Assembly (NCBI GenBank): GCA_020310875.1
Contig: MU260073.1
Location: 91,001-155,000 of the forward strand
Source: Ceratopteris richardii
Lineage: Eukaryota; Streptophyta; Polypodiopsida; Polypodiales; Pteridaceae
Direction: 5' to 3'
Length of the DNA stretch: 64,000 bases
Shown here: one piece after another, positions 34,199-45,281 of the stretch
How the letters are laid out: each line of letters begins with the position of its first letter
Position numbering within the stretch: the first letter of the stretch is position 1
Notes under the pieces: generated by a model
Databases searched by the model: none
Told to the model about the DNA's origin: nothing
The model's input: the letters and a program-made list of their open reading frames with translations, nothing else
Made by a program: the position numbers and the translations under genes

Positions 34199-35471
34199 TG
34201 TTGGAGCAAGTCTATGACAAGCCTAAGTATTGGCTTGAGTCCCACAAAGTCATAGAAGAAGCTTTAAAATGAAGACTATGCAAAGTTCACTTGTGAACTA
34301 CCTCTTGTAACTTTTGAAGAGTTTACTTAATGTAAAAGTGAGAGAATCTTAAGTGGTTGAGTCCACTTGATCAAAAAGGGAAAGAAGAGCCACAAATTTG
34401 TGATTTGTGGTAGGTAGAGAATCAAATCAATCACTAATTGATTGGAGAGTGATTGAGGGAAGTTAGCCTCCCAAACTCAACTATAAATAGATGGCAGCTT
34501 TAGTCGTGGTTAGAGAGACCTATGTGAAGACCTCCAAGAGCTGAGCTTTATGCCATATCAAGGTGTGATTCCAAGGCACACATATGTATCAGTAAGTCCA
34601 TTGTATTGTACAAGCAATATACTTTCATTTTCATGATCATTTGAGTTCATATTTCCATGTTCTTGTGAAGTGTACTACTCACTGCCATATCTCTCAGTTT
34701 TCTCAGTCAGATTGCAGAGATGGTTTCTCTGAGCTTGGTGCATCCTTTTCAATGATTTAACTTGTTAAATTTATCTCTATAAGTCTAATATATGCCCATC
34801 AAATTTCATTTCATTTGGGTATTGCAATCTTCAGTTATGTTCAGTTGAAGTCAACCCTGTCTGTCATTTTCACTTCTCTGTTAGGTACCCGACTTTTTTA
34901 CTCATCTTGTCAGAGCTGTTTCTTAGTGTATAATAATCTAAATTCAATGATTTAAAGCTTGTTGGATTCAGCTTACTGTCTAGTATAAGCATACAAATTT
35001 TCATAATCATTGAATTCTTAAATCTGGAGTTATGTTCATTTTTCTGCTCACTGGTCTCAAACTGTGGCAGCCCGTGAAAATCGGGATGATGTCATCAGTT
35101 GCTAAACATGATTCTCAGTGTGTGGTTCATTATTTTTTATGAGATTACTCTTGAAAGTTAGCTCTTTAAATTAACTAGATTTCCCTAAGAGGAATTAAGC
35201 TAATTGCTGCTGTGCTCAGAGAATTATGCAAAACACTGGACATGTGTATGAACCAAAAATAGCAAGTTCTTCACCTCTGAGCTAACTCCAACTTATCTGT
35301 TTTGATCTATCTTTTTGTGAGTGATCTTCCAAGGTACATAGGGTGTCTAATACATCCATTGGCAAGCTAAAAGGCCCCACCACATACTCCTGGAGTTCAT
35401 TTGGCTGGTGTAGATCAAGGATTTTGCAACACCTCTTCATCTTCAAGCACATACCTATCCATCTCTTCACA
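34199..35471 (+). repeat. Ty1 3' LTR
   Basis: 1273 bp, TGTTGGAGCAAG to CTTCACA, followed directly by TG simple repeat. Confidence 0.93.
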
Positions 35472-36720
35472 CATATGTGTGTGTATGTGTGTATGCATGT
35501 AAGTATGTATGTATGCATATGCATATGCATTATGTGTGTATGTGTGTGTGTCTCTGTGTGTATGTGTGTGTATGCATGTGTATGTGTGTGTAAATCTATG
35601 TGTATATGTGTGTGTGTATGTGTGTCTGTGTCTATGTGTGTTTATGTGTCTATGTGTGTGTATGTTTCTATGTGTGTGTATGTTTCTATGTGTGTATGTG
35701 TATGCATGTATATATGTGTATGCATGTGTATATGCATATGCATGTGCATTATGTATGCATATGTGTGTGTATGTGTGTGTATGCATGTAAGTATGTATGT
35801 ATGCATATGCAGTATGTATGCATATGCATATGCAGTATGTATGCATATGCATATGCAGTATGTATGCATATGCATATGCAGTATGTATGCATACGTATGC
35901 ATGTATGTGTATGTGTGTGTATGCATATATGTGTGTGTATGTGTGTGTGTGTATGTGTGTGTGTATGTGTGTGCACATGTGTGTATGTGTGTGCACATGT
36001 GTGTATGTCTATGTGTGTGTGTCTATGTGTGTATGTGTATGTGTGTGTATGTGTATGTGTGTGTATGTGTATGTGTGTGTATGTGTGTGTATGCATATAA
36101 GCATGTATGTATGCATATGCATGTGCATTATGTATGCATGTGTGTTTGTGTGTACACATGTAAGTATGTATGTATGCATATGCATATGCATTATGTATGC
36201 ATATGCATTATGTATGCATATGCATTATGTATGCATATGCATTATGTATGCATATGCATTATGTATGCATATGCATTATGTATGCATATGCATTATGTAT
36301 GCATATGCATTATGTATGCATATACATTATGTATGCATATGCATTATGTATGCATATGCATTATGTATGTGTGTGTATGTCTCTCTATGTGTGTGTGTGT
36401 ATGCATATATGTGTATGTCTCTCTACTCTACGTGTGTGTATGTGTGTGTATCTGTGTGTATCTATGTGTGTATGTGTGTGTTTGTGTGCATATACGTGTG
36501 TATGTGTATATATGTGTGGATGCAGGTGTATGTGTGTGTGGAAATGTGTGTGGATGTGTGTTTGTGTGTGTGTAAGTGTGTATGTGTCTATGTATGTATG
36601 TGTGTGTATGTGTGTGTCTATGTCTGTGTATCTATGTGTATGTGTGTGTGTCTATGTGTGTATATGTGTGTATGCATGTGTACATGTGTGTGTAAATCTA
36701 TGTGTGTATGTGTGTGTGAG
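35472..36720. repeat. TG/TATG array with palindromic minisatellites
   Basis: Continuation of the CACTA internal array after the Ty1 insertion. A 23 bp unit with core gcagtatgtatgcatat is repeated about four times at 35811-35890. A 17 bp unit gcattatgtatgcatat is repeated about 11 times at 36187-36365. The units contain the perfect palindrome ATGCATATGCAT. No gene. Confidence 0.88.
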
Positions 36721-36765
36721 CGTACCTTGCTTCCTTTGAGGTGTGTGCGCTAAACTAGTAGCTCG

Positions 36766-36819
<54 letters not shown>
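36766..36819. repeat. (CT)n microsatellite
   Basis: Perfect (CT)n, ending ctcgcgtgcatgcgtgcacacgtg. Confidence 0.95.
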
Positions 36820-36820
<1 letters not shown>

Positions 36821-36848
36821 GTGCATGCGTGCACACGTGCATCCTAAT

Positions 36849-37116
36849 CCCGGCACAAATGTGCCGGGAGAAATCAATTTTTTTTTACATTCCAAAGTGT
36901 CGCTTATGCGACACTCTGAAATATCAGGACGTCGTTTATGTGACGCTTCAACATCGCAGGGAGTTTGCCAACGTCGGTAAGTCAGTGACGCTCCTTGCAA
37001 TGCACATGTGTAGCATCACATAAGCGACACTTTGCATCGCTTATGCGATGAATTGTGTTTTTTTTATTAAAAGAAGTCTCGTCGTTTATGCAGTGCTAAT
37101 GTCGCATAAGCAATGA
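36849..37116. repeat. CACTA right subterminal palindromes
   Basis: A perfect hairpin CCCGGCAC-AAAT-GTGCCGGG lies at 36849-36868. It is followed by a cluster of copies of one palindromic motif: GTGTCGC-TTAT-GCGACAC (36897-36914), CATCGC-TTAT-GCGATG (37035-37050), and degenerate versions near 36931, 37013, 37079 and 37101. Related motifs occur at the left end. In CACTA elements such repeats are the binding sites of the TNPA-type protein; that function is inferred here. Confidence 0.6.
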
Positions 37117-37140
37117 GATCCGCTTTTTTTTCATTGGGGG

Positions 37141-37170
37141 CGTTGCTATGCCCCCCTATTTCTAGTAGTG
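37141..37170 (-). repeat. CACTA right terminal inverted repeat
   Basis: Complement reads CACTACTAGAAATAGGGG and matches the left TIR at 24 of 30 positions. Confidence 0.85.
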
Positions 37171-38330
37171 GGAGGAGGCTTCTCATCAACAACAATAGTA
37201 GCAAATGATAGGCAATGGTCCAAAAGGGCAACCTCAGCAACAGCTACACACAACCAAGGACCCAGTGGGTAGCAACAACAACAAAAAAACGCAACAAAAA
37301 CAACAACAATAGAGGAGTGGTGAAGGTCAAGGGTAGACCAAATTGCAAAATCCGTCAGCACAACAGTCTCTGATAGGTGGTCATCTTGTTAATGCTCCTC
37401 AAAACTCGCAACACAATCAAGATTCTCAGCCTTCAACGTCACGATGAATTGAAACTGATCAGTTCTCGTAGTCAGGGTCTTCCAATTCAATTTGTTTAAT
37501 CTTGTATTCAATAAGAGAAATCCTAACTTGTGGAGGAATCAATCGAGTAAAGTCCAAGTACCTGCCTTACATTGTTCTTCAATTATTTATCCCTGGATTT
37601 TTGAGGATTATCAAGCACAAGCTAGCACAATTGCAGATGCTTCTCGTTTGCTATTTATGTTCTATTCATATGGAGAAGGAGCAAATTGTTGAATTGTTAG
37701 CTCAATCTTAGTTAGAACAATTACATGCTGAGTTGTTGCTTCACAAACAACAGAATGTGGAGTTGCAGGATGCACTAGCTAGAAGGGCCAACTGTTCTGC
37801 TAAAGAAGTCAAATCTTTGAAAAAAAGATTCATGCTCTAGAGATACATATAAAGGAAATTGTTGAGGATCATCAAGTAATGATTGATCAATTGACAACAG
37901 TTAAAGAAGATCTTCGATCTGTTCGTGTCGATAGGGATGATTTGCAGAATCAAGCTGCTAAACTACTAACAGAATGAAGTTTTGCAAACTATTGAATTGT
38001 CTCTTTATCTGAGAGTCTTCAGGTTGCTATGGCTAAGGTGGATGGGATTAAAGACTTAGAAGTTCAATTACAGGAGGCTACTCAAGTAAATATTGATCAT
38101 CTTCAAATGCTTGTGGATAAAGAGATAGAGATTTCTTCAAAAGAATTGTAGACACAACTTGTTGATACGGAATTAATATTAACTCATTAGACTATAGATT
38201 TGCAACGATTTTAGTTACGAAATGAGGAAGAATAGGAAGCTATGGAGGACTTTCTAGGAAAGCTTAAGGCTGATTTTTCTGAAGCTACAGTCGAAGCCGC
38301 TGCCTGGACTGCCCAATTTCATCAGCCATC
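37171..38330 (+). pseudogene. Ty3-A ORF3, 3' half
   Basis: Continues the Ty3-A downstream ORF after the CACTA insertion. Gln/Asn-rich sequence (GNGPKGQPQQQLHTTKD, then QQQ runs) is followed by a coiled-coil region with heptad-like Leu spacing (LEQLHAELLLHKQQNVELQD, then KADFSEATVEAAAW). Many stops and frameshifts. It ends abruptly at about 38330, where sequence of the minus-strand copia begins, so the rest of Ty3-A, including its 3' LTR, is missing here. Confidence 0.65.
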
Positions 38331-38790
38331 AACAACACCACTCTATTGTGATGTGTACATGATGAAAACTATTGTTGAATTCCATGATTTTTTAGAAAAG
38401 TATTGAATTCATTTGATATGTATTCACCTCATCCATCATATCTTAATGTGTGAAAATACTTCTCTATTTGCTTTTCCACCATAGCCTTGAAATTTTGAAA
38501 GTGTCCTTCATGAAGTATACACATAATTTTCATGTATGGTCATCAATGAATGTTTATTTTTGCATTCAACAACACCACTCTATTGTGATGTGTACATGAT
38601 GAAAACTATTGTTGAATTCCATGATTTTTTTAGAAAAGTATTGAATTCATTTGATATGTATTCACCTCATCCATCAGATCTTAATGTGTGAAAATACTTC
38701 TCTATTTGCTTTTCCACCATAGCCTTGAAATTTTGAAAGTGTCCTTCATGAAGTATACACATAATTTTCATGTATGGTCATCAATGAATG
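38331..38790. repeat. Tandem duplication, about 239 bp period, within copia integrase sequence
   Basis: The block starting caacaccactctattgtg at 38331 reappears at 38570 and is nearly identical over about 215 bp. The join is tttatttttgcatt. Both copies are the minus-strand copia integrase region (complement reads FIDDH and YFMKDTF near 38780-38740). Confidence 0.85.
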
Positions 38791-40776
38791 TGACATAAAA
38801 CTTGCAATCTCTCATAGATGTGATCTTTGCAAGACCCCAAACATTTGTATGCACTATCTCTAGAACATTCTCACTAACATGCTTGTCATGCAAAAATGAT
38901 GCCCTTGACTGTTTACCAAATTGACATGCTTTGCATACACTCTACATCTCTACAACCTTGAAATTTGGTAGTCCATTGACTAGCTCCTTTGATTGCACCA
39001 ACTTCAACCTCTGCAAATTTGTATGTCTAATTTGCTTGTGCCATATCTCTATGCCTGCAATAACACTTGCACCTTTTGCAAGCATGGATGCATTCATTTC
39101 GGGAACTTTCACAATCAAGGTGAACATCCCACCCACTTTGTTTCCTTTTGTGATCGACCTTTCATTCTGTTTGTACTCCTCTACATATAAACTAGCAGCA
39201 TTGAACCTAAGTTGCAATCCCTAGTCAATCATTTGTCTAATAGAAACTAGGTTCTATGTTATCTTAGGAACATGCAGTACATCAACAAGTTGTTTTACCT
39301 TCCCATCCTCCATGAACAATGTTATGTTTCATGTATGCTCAATAGGATGTGATGTATCATCACATTTTTCAATAAATTCAAGAACTAACAATTTTCACAA
39401 AGTACTAAATCATTTTGCATGGCTAGTCATGCAAAAACTCTCTCAATCATCAACACTTGTGGATGCATAGTTGTTTTGTAGCTTTATATTGTTTTGATTC
39501 TCCAACTTGCAATTACGTTCAAAGTGACCAAGTTTACCACAATTCTAGCATCCCTTACTATCATTGCTTGAATCATTTCTTTGGAAATTTCTATGGCCTC
39601 TTTGACTCTCCCTTCCTTGAATTTGTCCTCTACTTCCTTCATTAGTATGTTATTGATCTTGATCCTGGTTATTATTTCCTCTTCCACTTTTGAAGCCTCA
39701 TCATCACCCTCTTCCACTGCAATAGGAGAATACATACTCAAAATGAGCTTTTCCTTGGGAGTTTGAGTCTTCACCAAGGTTCTTTTCTTCAATTATTAGT
39801 ATGGACACAAGGTCATCAAAATTAATTGGAATATTCCCTCTAGTTTGAATAGAAGTTTTGAACTCATTATATGCAATTCCTAAACCATGAAGACACACTT
39901 CAACTTTATCATCATCATTTACATTGACAACAATAGATGAAAGTGACTCACATATGCTTTTTACTTTTAAGGTGTAATCACTTATCGACATGCTCTTTTT
40001 CTCCAACATATGCATCTCATTCTGGAGTTGCGGTTTTGTGCCTTTGTATTGGTTTCATACAATGTGACCAAACTATTCCAAGCCTCTTTGAGAGTTTTGG
40101 CATCTTGTATGTGCCTAGTCATGCTATGTTGTATGCTAATAAACAACCAATATTTTACTTTTTGTGCTCCTTGATTCCATTCTTCATATGCTCTTAATTG
40201 GTCCATAGTCTAGTTCCTCTCTGGCAACTACAGAGGGTTTTGATTGTCTCCTTTGATGTATTTCCAATAGTCTTTACACATCAAGAAATTTTTTACCATG
40301 AATTCCCAAGCATGGAAGTTGGTCCAACTTATCACTCATAAGTTGGATCATTCCATCAGCCTTTGCCATTTCTACAACAATTCACAATACTGCAAAAACA
40401 TGAGAAGCAATGCCTTTGCTTGAACACTATCACATTGTGACTTGAAAGATCGATCCTAGAAAAACACATTTTTCATGTATCAACAGTACGCGGAATCACT
40501 TGATATTATGGATCTCAAATATATTGGAGATGTCGAACATAATGCAAGTTATATTTTTGCCAACTCACTTTTTCTTTTTCCATAGGCCTCACCTTGTAGG
40601 CTCAAAATGGAGGTCAAAATGGCTCGAAAATTGAAATTTGAGCCTTCTACCCACACACCAACTTTTGTCGCAATCTAAGATCATTTGTGAAGTGCTTGTT
40701 CTACGTGCCTTCTCACCAACTTTTCTTTGTCAGCCTTGTTCATAAGCTCTCTACAACCACATTGGCTTTGATACCA
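38331..40776 (-). pseudogene. Truncated Ty1/copia element: gag and N-terminal pol
   Basis: Minus strand. The gag start lies near 40370 (MAKADGMIQLMSDKLDQLP). Gag sequence follows at 40206-39704 (LKEAWNSLVTLYETNTKAQ; KSICESLSSIVVNVNDDDKV), then a zinc-knuckle remnant near 39560-39500 and GAG-pre-integrase at 39217-38942 (IEIWHKQIRHTNLQRLKLV). The start of the integrase is at 38930-38700 (VHTNVWGLAKITSM and FIDDHT). RT and RNase H are absent because the element is cut at 38331. Frameshifts are common. The primer site TGGTATCAAAGCC (complement of 40764-40776) abuts an LTR start at 40777. Confidence 0.85.
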
Positions 40777-41000
40777 TGACAAGAGAAAGGAGATAAGAAA
40801 GAGAGCACTCACATAGAAGGATAGGAGCACACACATATTGAAGCAAGGAACAATGATCTTCTTCTACTTCTTCTATTATATAAAGAGAATATACAAGAAT
40901 TACCTAATACAACAATACAACCATTACAATATATAAAGAGCAATACATAAAGAAAAATCTAATGTCCACGAATGAATGAGTTGGAAACAAAAAAATCTAC
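40777..41000 (-). repeat. 5' LTR of the truncated copia element (outer boundary uncertain)
   Basis: Begins TGACAAGAGAAAGG on the plus strand, so on the element strand it ends CTTGTCA next to the primer site. It is AT-rich with a tatataaagag near 40940. The partner LTR is missing, so the outer end is only a guess. Confidence 0.5.
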
Positions 41001-41007
41001 CATCACT

Positions 41008-41568
41008 CTAGGTAGATATATCTGGTAAATCTTGATTGGAAAATAAAGGAGTAGAAGGAGCCATCAAATTGAGATGACTCACAATACTAGTCAAGGGGGA
41101 TAAATATGCTTGGGAAATGGGAAAACCCTTTTCCATTGAAACATACATCATTGTGGTCACTATCATATCAGTGGGACTATCAATAGCAATCCTACTTACA
41201 TCTTGGGGCCTTTGAAGTAAACCCAAAATGACCCTAAGTTGATATTGAACTGCATCAAAATATTGATAAAATTTCATGACATCTGATTGGACATTGGAGA
41301 AGCGCCCAAGGCCTTGCTCTAATATTAAGAGTCTAGCTTCTAACCCTTGCCTCTCAGTAGAAGTAATGTTTGATGTGTCCCCTCACAATGCAATTCCCTC
41401 AATGTGAGGAGCTACATACTTAGCTCCTACGTCCAATGCATCATGCACATGAATTGAAAGAGAAACATTTCTTTGTGATGCACGTGCAAGTACGGGTGGA
41501 CTAGGTATGAATGATGGAATGGATGATATTGGCATCGAAACAAACATGAACAGACTATTACTAGTCAA
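41008..41568 (-). pseudogene. Unrecognised ORF with one in-frame stop
   Basis: About 186 codons on the minus strand, broken by a single TGA near 41384. N-terminal half: MFVSMPISSIPSFIPSPPVL and SLSIHVHDALDVGAKYVAP. C-terminal half: TERQGLEARLLILEQGLGRF, VQYQLRVILGLLQRPQDVSR and SMEKGFPISQAYLSPLTSIV. The amino-acid composition looks coding and part could form a helix or coiled coil. I do not recognise the family. It lies just outside the copia LTR, so it could be a host gene remnant or part of another retroelement. Confidence 0.35.
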
Positions 41569-42512
41569 TCACCAAGGAAGTTAATAATTCTATTGTAATA
41601 GCCATCAAAGGGAGCATTGATAAAAAAGATATATTTTTTGTTTTTAGTAATACGTAGAGACTCATATCAATGATTTTATTGAGATGTCTATCAACACATG
41701 TGCTTAATTACCAAAAATGGTGCATCACAAATTACCCAATTCGTAATAGTGTCTCTTAGTGTCTCATCGATTACATGATAATTTCTATCTCTCTCTATTG
41801 CACACACACACACACAACATGCATAAAATAAAACAACAACAACAACATATTGTTCCTCCCATTGAAACAACCCTCCTTATTCACAAGTGGATAGGAAGTC
41901 GGGGAGAGTACTTTGACTATTTCGCTATCCATTTTTCTCTCATCATCACCACATATTGCCACTCGAAATCACTAAAAAGAAATATTTGAAAAAAAGGCAC
42001 AACTAGGTTAACCCATTCACGAGACAATCTGCACCACATCTTGCCACTCGAAATCACTAAAAAGAAATATTTGGAAAGAAGACACAACTAGGTTAACCCA
42101 TTCATGAGACAATCTGCACTAGCTTCTTTAAAAACTTTATCAACACATCCATCGATAGATGTGTAACGACTGCTCGAAAGCATTCATTGAAGTGGCTCAA
42201 ATCATCACAAAGAGGAAGCTGTAAATTCTACGAGCATTTCACAATAAATTCATGATATTCCTCTTTGATTGCTCCATTTAATTCGTTTCTTATGGGAGGG
42301 AATCAAGCACATCTACATTGATGAGATGCGATCTATATGTGGGCACCTATAAGGTTAACTCAAGATGTACTTACATGACACATTCTATTGATTTTGTCTA
42401 ACACCATTAAAAGCATTTCAGTTGTTTTTTCCGATGAATTAAGATCGCAAATCTTATTGCATGGAAGAATGATTTATCTTCAAGATTTGATTATATGTCC
42501 TTGATTAAGATT
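41569..42512. other. AT-rich intergenic region with a short tandem duplication
   Basis: No gene is seen. A segment starting ttgccactcgaaatcac is present twice (41956 and 42041, period 85 bp) with few differences over about 80 bp. There is a short (CA)n at about 41803-41816. Confidence 0.6.
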
Positions 42513-42849
42513 TGTTAATATTTATAGTTATTCTTACTCGTGGGTTCTTGGGATGGTCAGGGGTCTGATAAATCAGAGGCCCTATATATATTTTCCCAAT
42601 TCACTGCTTAACTGAATTACTTCAACTTTGAATACAAACTCTTACAGACAATTCAACAATTAATATATATCCAAAACAGAATCAACTCCAGATCATCACA
42701 TGGACCGAACAGGCCGACGACTCTCTGTCATCTCTTCTGCGCATACTCTATTGATTAGAAAGAAACGATACAATGTTTGCACTACACCCTTTTGGTGTGT
42801 GACTTTTTAATTACAATGATGCTTCTAAATAATATTCCGGCGGCTTACA
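42513..42849 (-). repeat. Ty3-C 3' LTR
   Basis: 337 bp. The plus strand reads TGTTAATATTT to GGCGGCTTACA. It contains the AGGGGTCTG/CAGAGGCCCT hairpin at 42559-42583, equivalent to the Ty3-B LTR hairpin. Confidence 0.93.
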
Positions 42850-42874
42850 CTGGCATGCATGGTGGACTCGAACC
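42850..42874 (-). promoter_or_regulatory. Conserved pre-LTR motif (Ty3-C)
   Basis: The complement has core TTCGAGTCCACC and ends CCAG against the 3' LTR; 20 of 25 bases match Ty3-B 25166-25190. No polypurine tract is present. Here the sequence is non-coding, lying about 60 bp downstream of the ORF3 stop. Confidence 0.55.
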
Positions 42875-42931
42875 TAGCAGGGAAAATTACAAGGTTTAGG
42901 AATCATCAATGATTCCTTGGATATACATAGA

Positions 42932-44942
42932 TCACGCTAATTTAAAGGTTCGTGTTATTTTCTGCTTCAGGGAGTCCAACATTTCCTTCAAAATTTGCGG
43001 TACAACTAGATGTGCATCAATCCGCACAGAGCTGGCAGCGATGACTTGGGAAATGAGGGCGTCGACTTGACTCAGCAAAAAAGCTTCATGGAGGTAGAAC
43101 TCATTGGCAAGCGTCGCATCTCATCTTAGCTTCATATCCGCAATTTTGGCATCAATGCATGATAAGTGCTCTGCCGGGATACCCAGTTGCTTCTCTCTAC
43201 GCTCGAGCTCTTGAGACTCGAACTACATGGTTTTATAAAAATCTTGCCGCTCTTTCTGGATGGCTTCGATATCCTTCTTCAATTGAATATTGCGACCAAT
43301 TTCTTCTTCCACAGAGCGACTTTTTTGAAAGAGCTCTTTGGTGACTTTCTTTAATTCTGTCTCAACTTGTAAGGCTAAATCCATCATCTCTTGACCCTTT
43401 TGCTCTACTATAGCAAAATCAGCATGGGTGGTCTCTAATAGATTACCCAAGGCGGTCATGGCATCCTCTTTGTCAATCATGGTCTGAGTCAAATTACTAA
43501 TCTCATCATCGCGAGCTACAATGATGGCATTCTTCTCATTCAACTCTGGTTGAAGACTTTGAATCTATTCCTCTAGGGAACTACCTTCAGCTTTGGCTAT
43601 GAGTACCTCTTCTTGAAGTGGTGCGATGTCCGCTTTAAGCAAGTCCACCTTGGATTGGTACTTCTATCGGAGGGATTGTTGGGCAACTTGGAGGTGATGA
43701 GAGAGATGGGTGGAGAGATGAATGAGGTAGTTACCGATCTGAGCTAGTTGGGCCAATGAATTAGGTACGAGAGAGATGGAGATTGGCTGAGAGGGGTTAG
43801 CGAAAACGGTGGCGGACGACGAGGGAGGTGAATAATCAGGGGAGGAATGGAGAGGATGGGCTGCCGAATGACATGGTGAGGAAGGGGGGCTATGCAGCAA
43901 AGGCACCTTTGATGGAGAAGGAGGCAGAGGTGGATTTTGAGATGAAGAAAGCAAAGCAAGAGTTTTTACCACGATAGACGAGACATCTGGTTGAGCAATC
44001 TCCTCCTTAGGTTGTGCTTTATCTGTGAGTTGTGTAGTTTTTGTGGTTGTGTTAGGCACTGGCTCCTGTGGATGAGACTGTGGCTGCACGATTGTATCAT
44101 CAGGGTGAACCTCTTCAATAATAGTGTCAGGACAAACTTGGTCTTTAGGGGATGGTGGAGCAAAAAGAATCTGAGTATAAGAAGCAGTGTCCTACAACTG
44201 AACAATTGAGGACGACGGTGCTTTACTGTGAGAGGGGCTCAATTTGCGGCACTTTCTCTTGAAGAACTACAAGAGATCCTCATCGTCGTCGACCTCCATC
44301 ACCTGTACAGACTCCTCATGGAAGAGAAGGGTATTCAATGGAAGAGGTTGTGCTGCTTGAATTGCCAGGAGGAGGAAGGTCAGTAGGTGCGGCAAGCGGG
44401 TCCAAGTTATATCGTTCTTTGCCAATTGCCGAGAAACTACCTGGCATTCCCGATGAATGCACCAGAAGAAGATGGAAGCAAAATTAACTACTTCTCTCGC
44501 TGCGGTGTCGATCATAGAGTAGAAGGGACGAGAAATGCCATATGTGCGTTTTTGGAGGTTAAGGGAAGCGACAAGAAATTGGAGGGCAGTGCGCCCCGGT
44601 TCAGGGCGGCAAAGTATGGCGAACTCGTTAGAAGAGTGGCATGGAAATAACTCTTTCATGGTGGACATCAATAAGAGAGGTCCATATACAAGACCCTCCT
44701 GAGGGAGATGGAATCCCTCAACGACTGTGTTAAGGGTGAGGGTTAAGGCAAGCTAGCGGCCAGTAGGTTTCGGTAGCAGGCGTAGCAACAATGGCATATA
44801 TAATCCATGCAAAGAAAGGATGGCATTCCACCAAATGCCAGGGCAGTTCAGCGAATGCCAAAAGGCCACGAATGCGCAGAAACTCGCTCAATTCCGGAGC
44901 GAGGCTAGCACGGAAGGTAGCAGTGTTAGCCAAAGCTTCCAT
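42932..44942 (-). pseudogene. Ty3-C ORF3 (coiled-coil protein)
   Basis: Start MEALANTATF at 44942 (minus). It has IRGLLAFAELPWHLVE, then SSNEFAILCRPEPGRTALQF, YGISRPFYSMIDTAARE and VNFASIFFWCIHRE, all matching Ty3-B ORF3. A Pro/Ser-rich middle (44089-43750) and a coiled coil (43543-43000) follow. The C-terminus is KITRTFKLA, equal to RIARTFRSA in Ty3-B. Frameshifts and stops occur at about 44730, 44270 and 43565. The upstream minus-strand sequence has TATATTT near 45065, about 125 bases before the ATG. Confidence 0.85.
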
Positions 44943-45281
44943 AACGAGGACGAGAGTACAAAAAAAATAGGGAACACAGAACACGCAATCGCACAAAGAC
45001 TCAATCACGGAAAAAAGAGGGGAGAACAGGATTAAGTAAAGACACTGAATGGAAATGCGGGGAGAAATATAATCATCGCTCAGTGTTGGAAATATACAGA
45101 CATAATGGCGACATGCACGCATTAACAGAATCTTAGACACATAAGGCAGCTACTAATCATGGGTTGGTAAGAAAATGGAAATATTATGATCAGTCGGTCA
45201 GTCGGAACACGTAGAGAGGAAAGGAATGTCGAGTCAGAGCAGTGGTAGAAACCGGGCGGAGAATAAAAATACCAATCAAGC

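Larger units (their letters stand above)
28667..35471 (+). mobile_element. Complete Ty1/copia LTR retrotransposon
   Basis: LTRs of 1276 bp (28667-29942) and 1273 bp (34199-35471), TGTTGGAG...TTCACA, differ at roughly 45-50 visible positions (about 4%). A primer site, gag, protease-integrase-RT-RNase H order (integrase before RT, hence copia) and a purine tract are all present. Flanks aatat and catat agree at four of five bases, a decayed 5 bp target repeat. Gag-pol has three stops, one frameshift and one catalytic substitution, so it is defective. Confidence 0.95.

Noticed and set aside
36187..36365. Regular 17 bp repeats suggestive of a CRISPR-like array
   Set aside because: Units are directly head to tail with no unique spacers, and the context is plant nuclear DNA.
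35343..36753. A 410-codon frame beginning with ordinary sequence and continuing as Cys/Val/Met repeats
   Set aside because: It starts inside the Ty1 3' LTR and runs through the LTR end into the TG array, so it is a chance fusion.
42850..42874. tRNA-like GGTTCGAGTCC next to the Ty3-C LTR
   Set aside because: No A box, anticodon arm or pairing acceptor stem could be built, so it is not called as a tRNA gene; kept only as a conserved cis motif.
44387..45035. Plus-strand frames across 44387-44650 and 44820-45035
   Set aside because: Shadows of Ty3-C ORF3, whose minus-strand reading matches Ty3-B protein.
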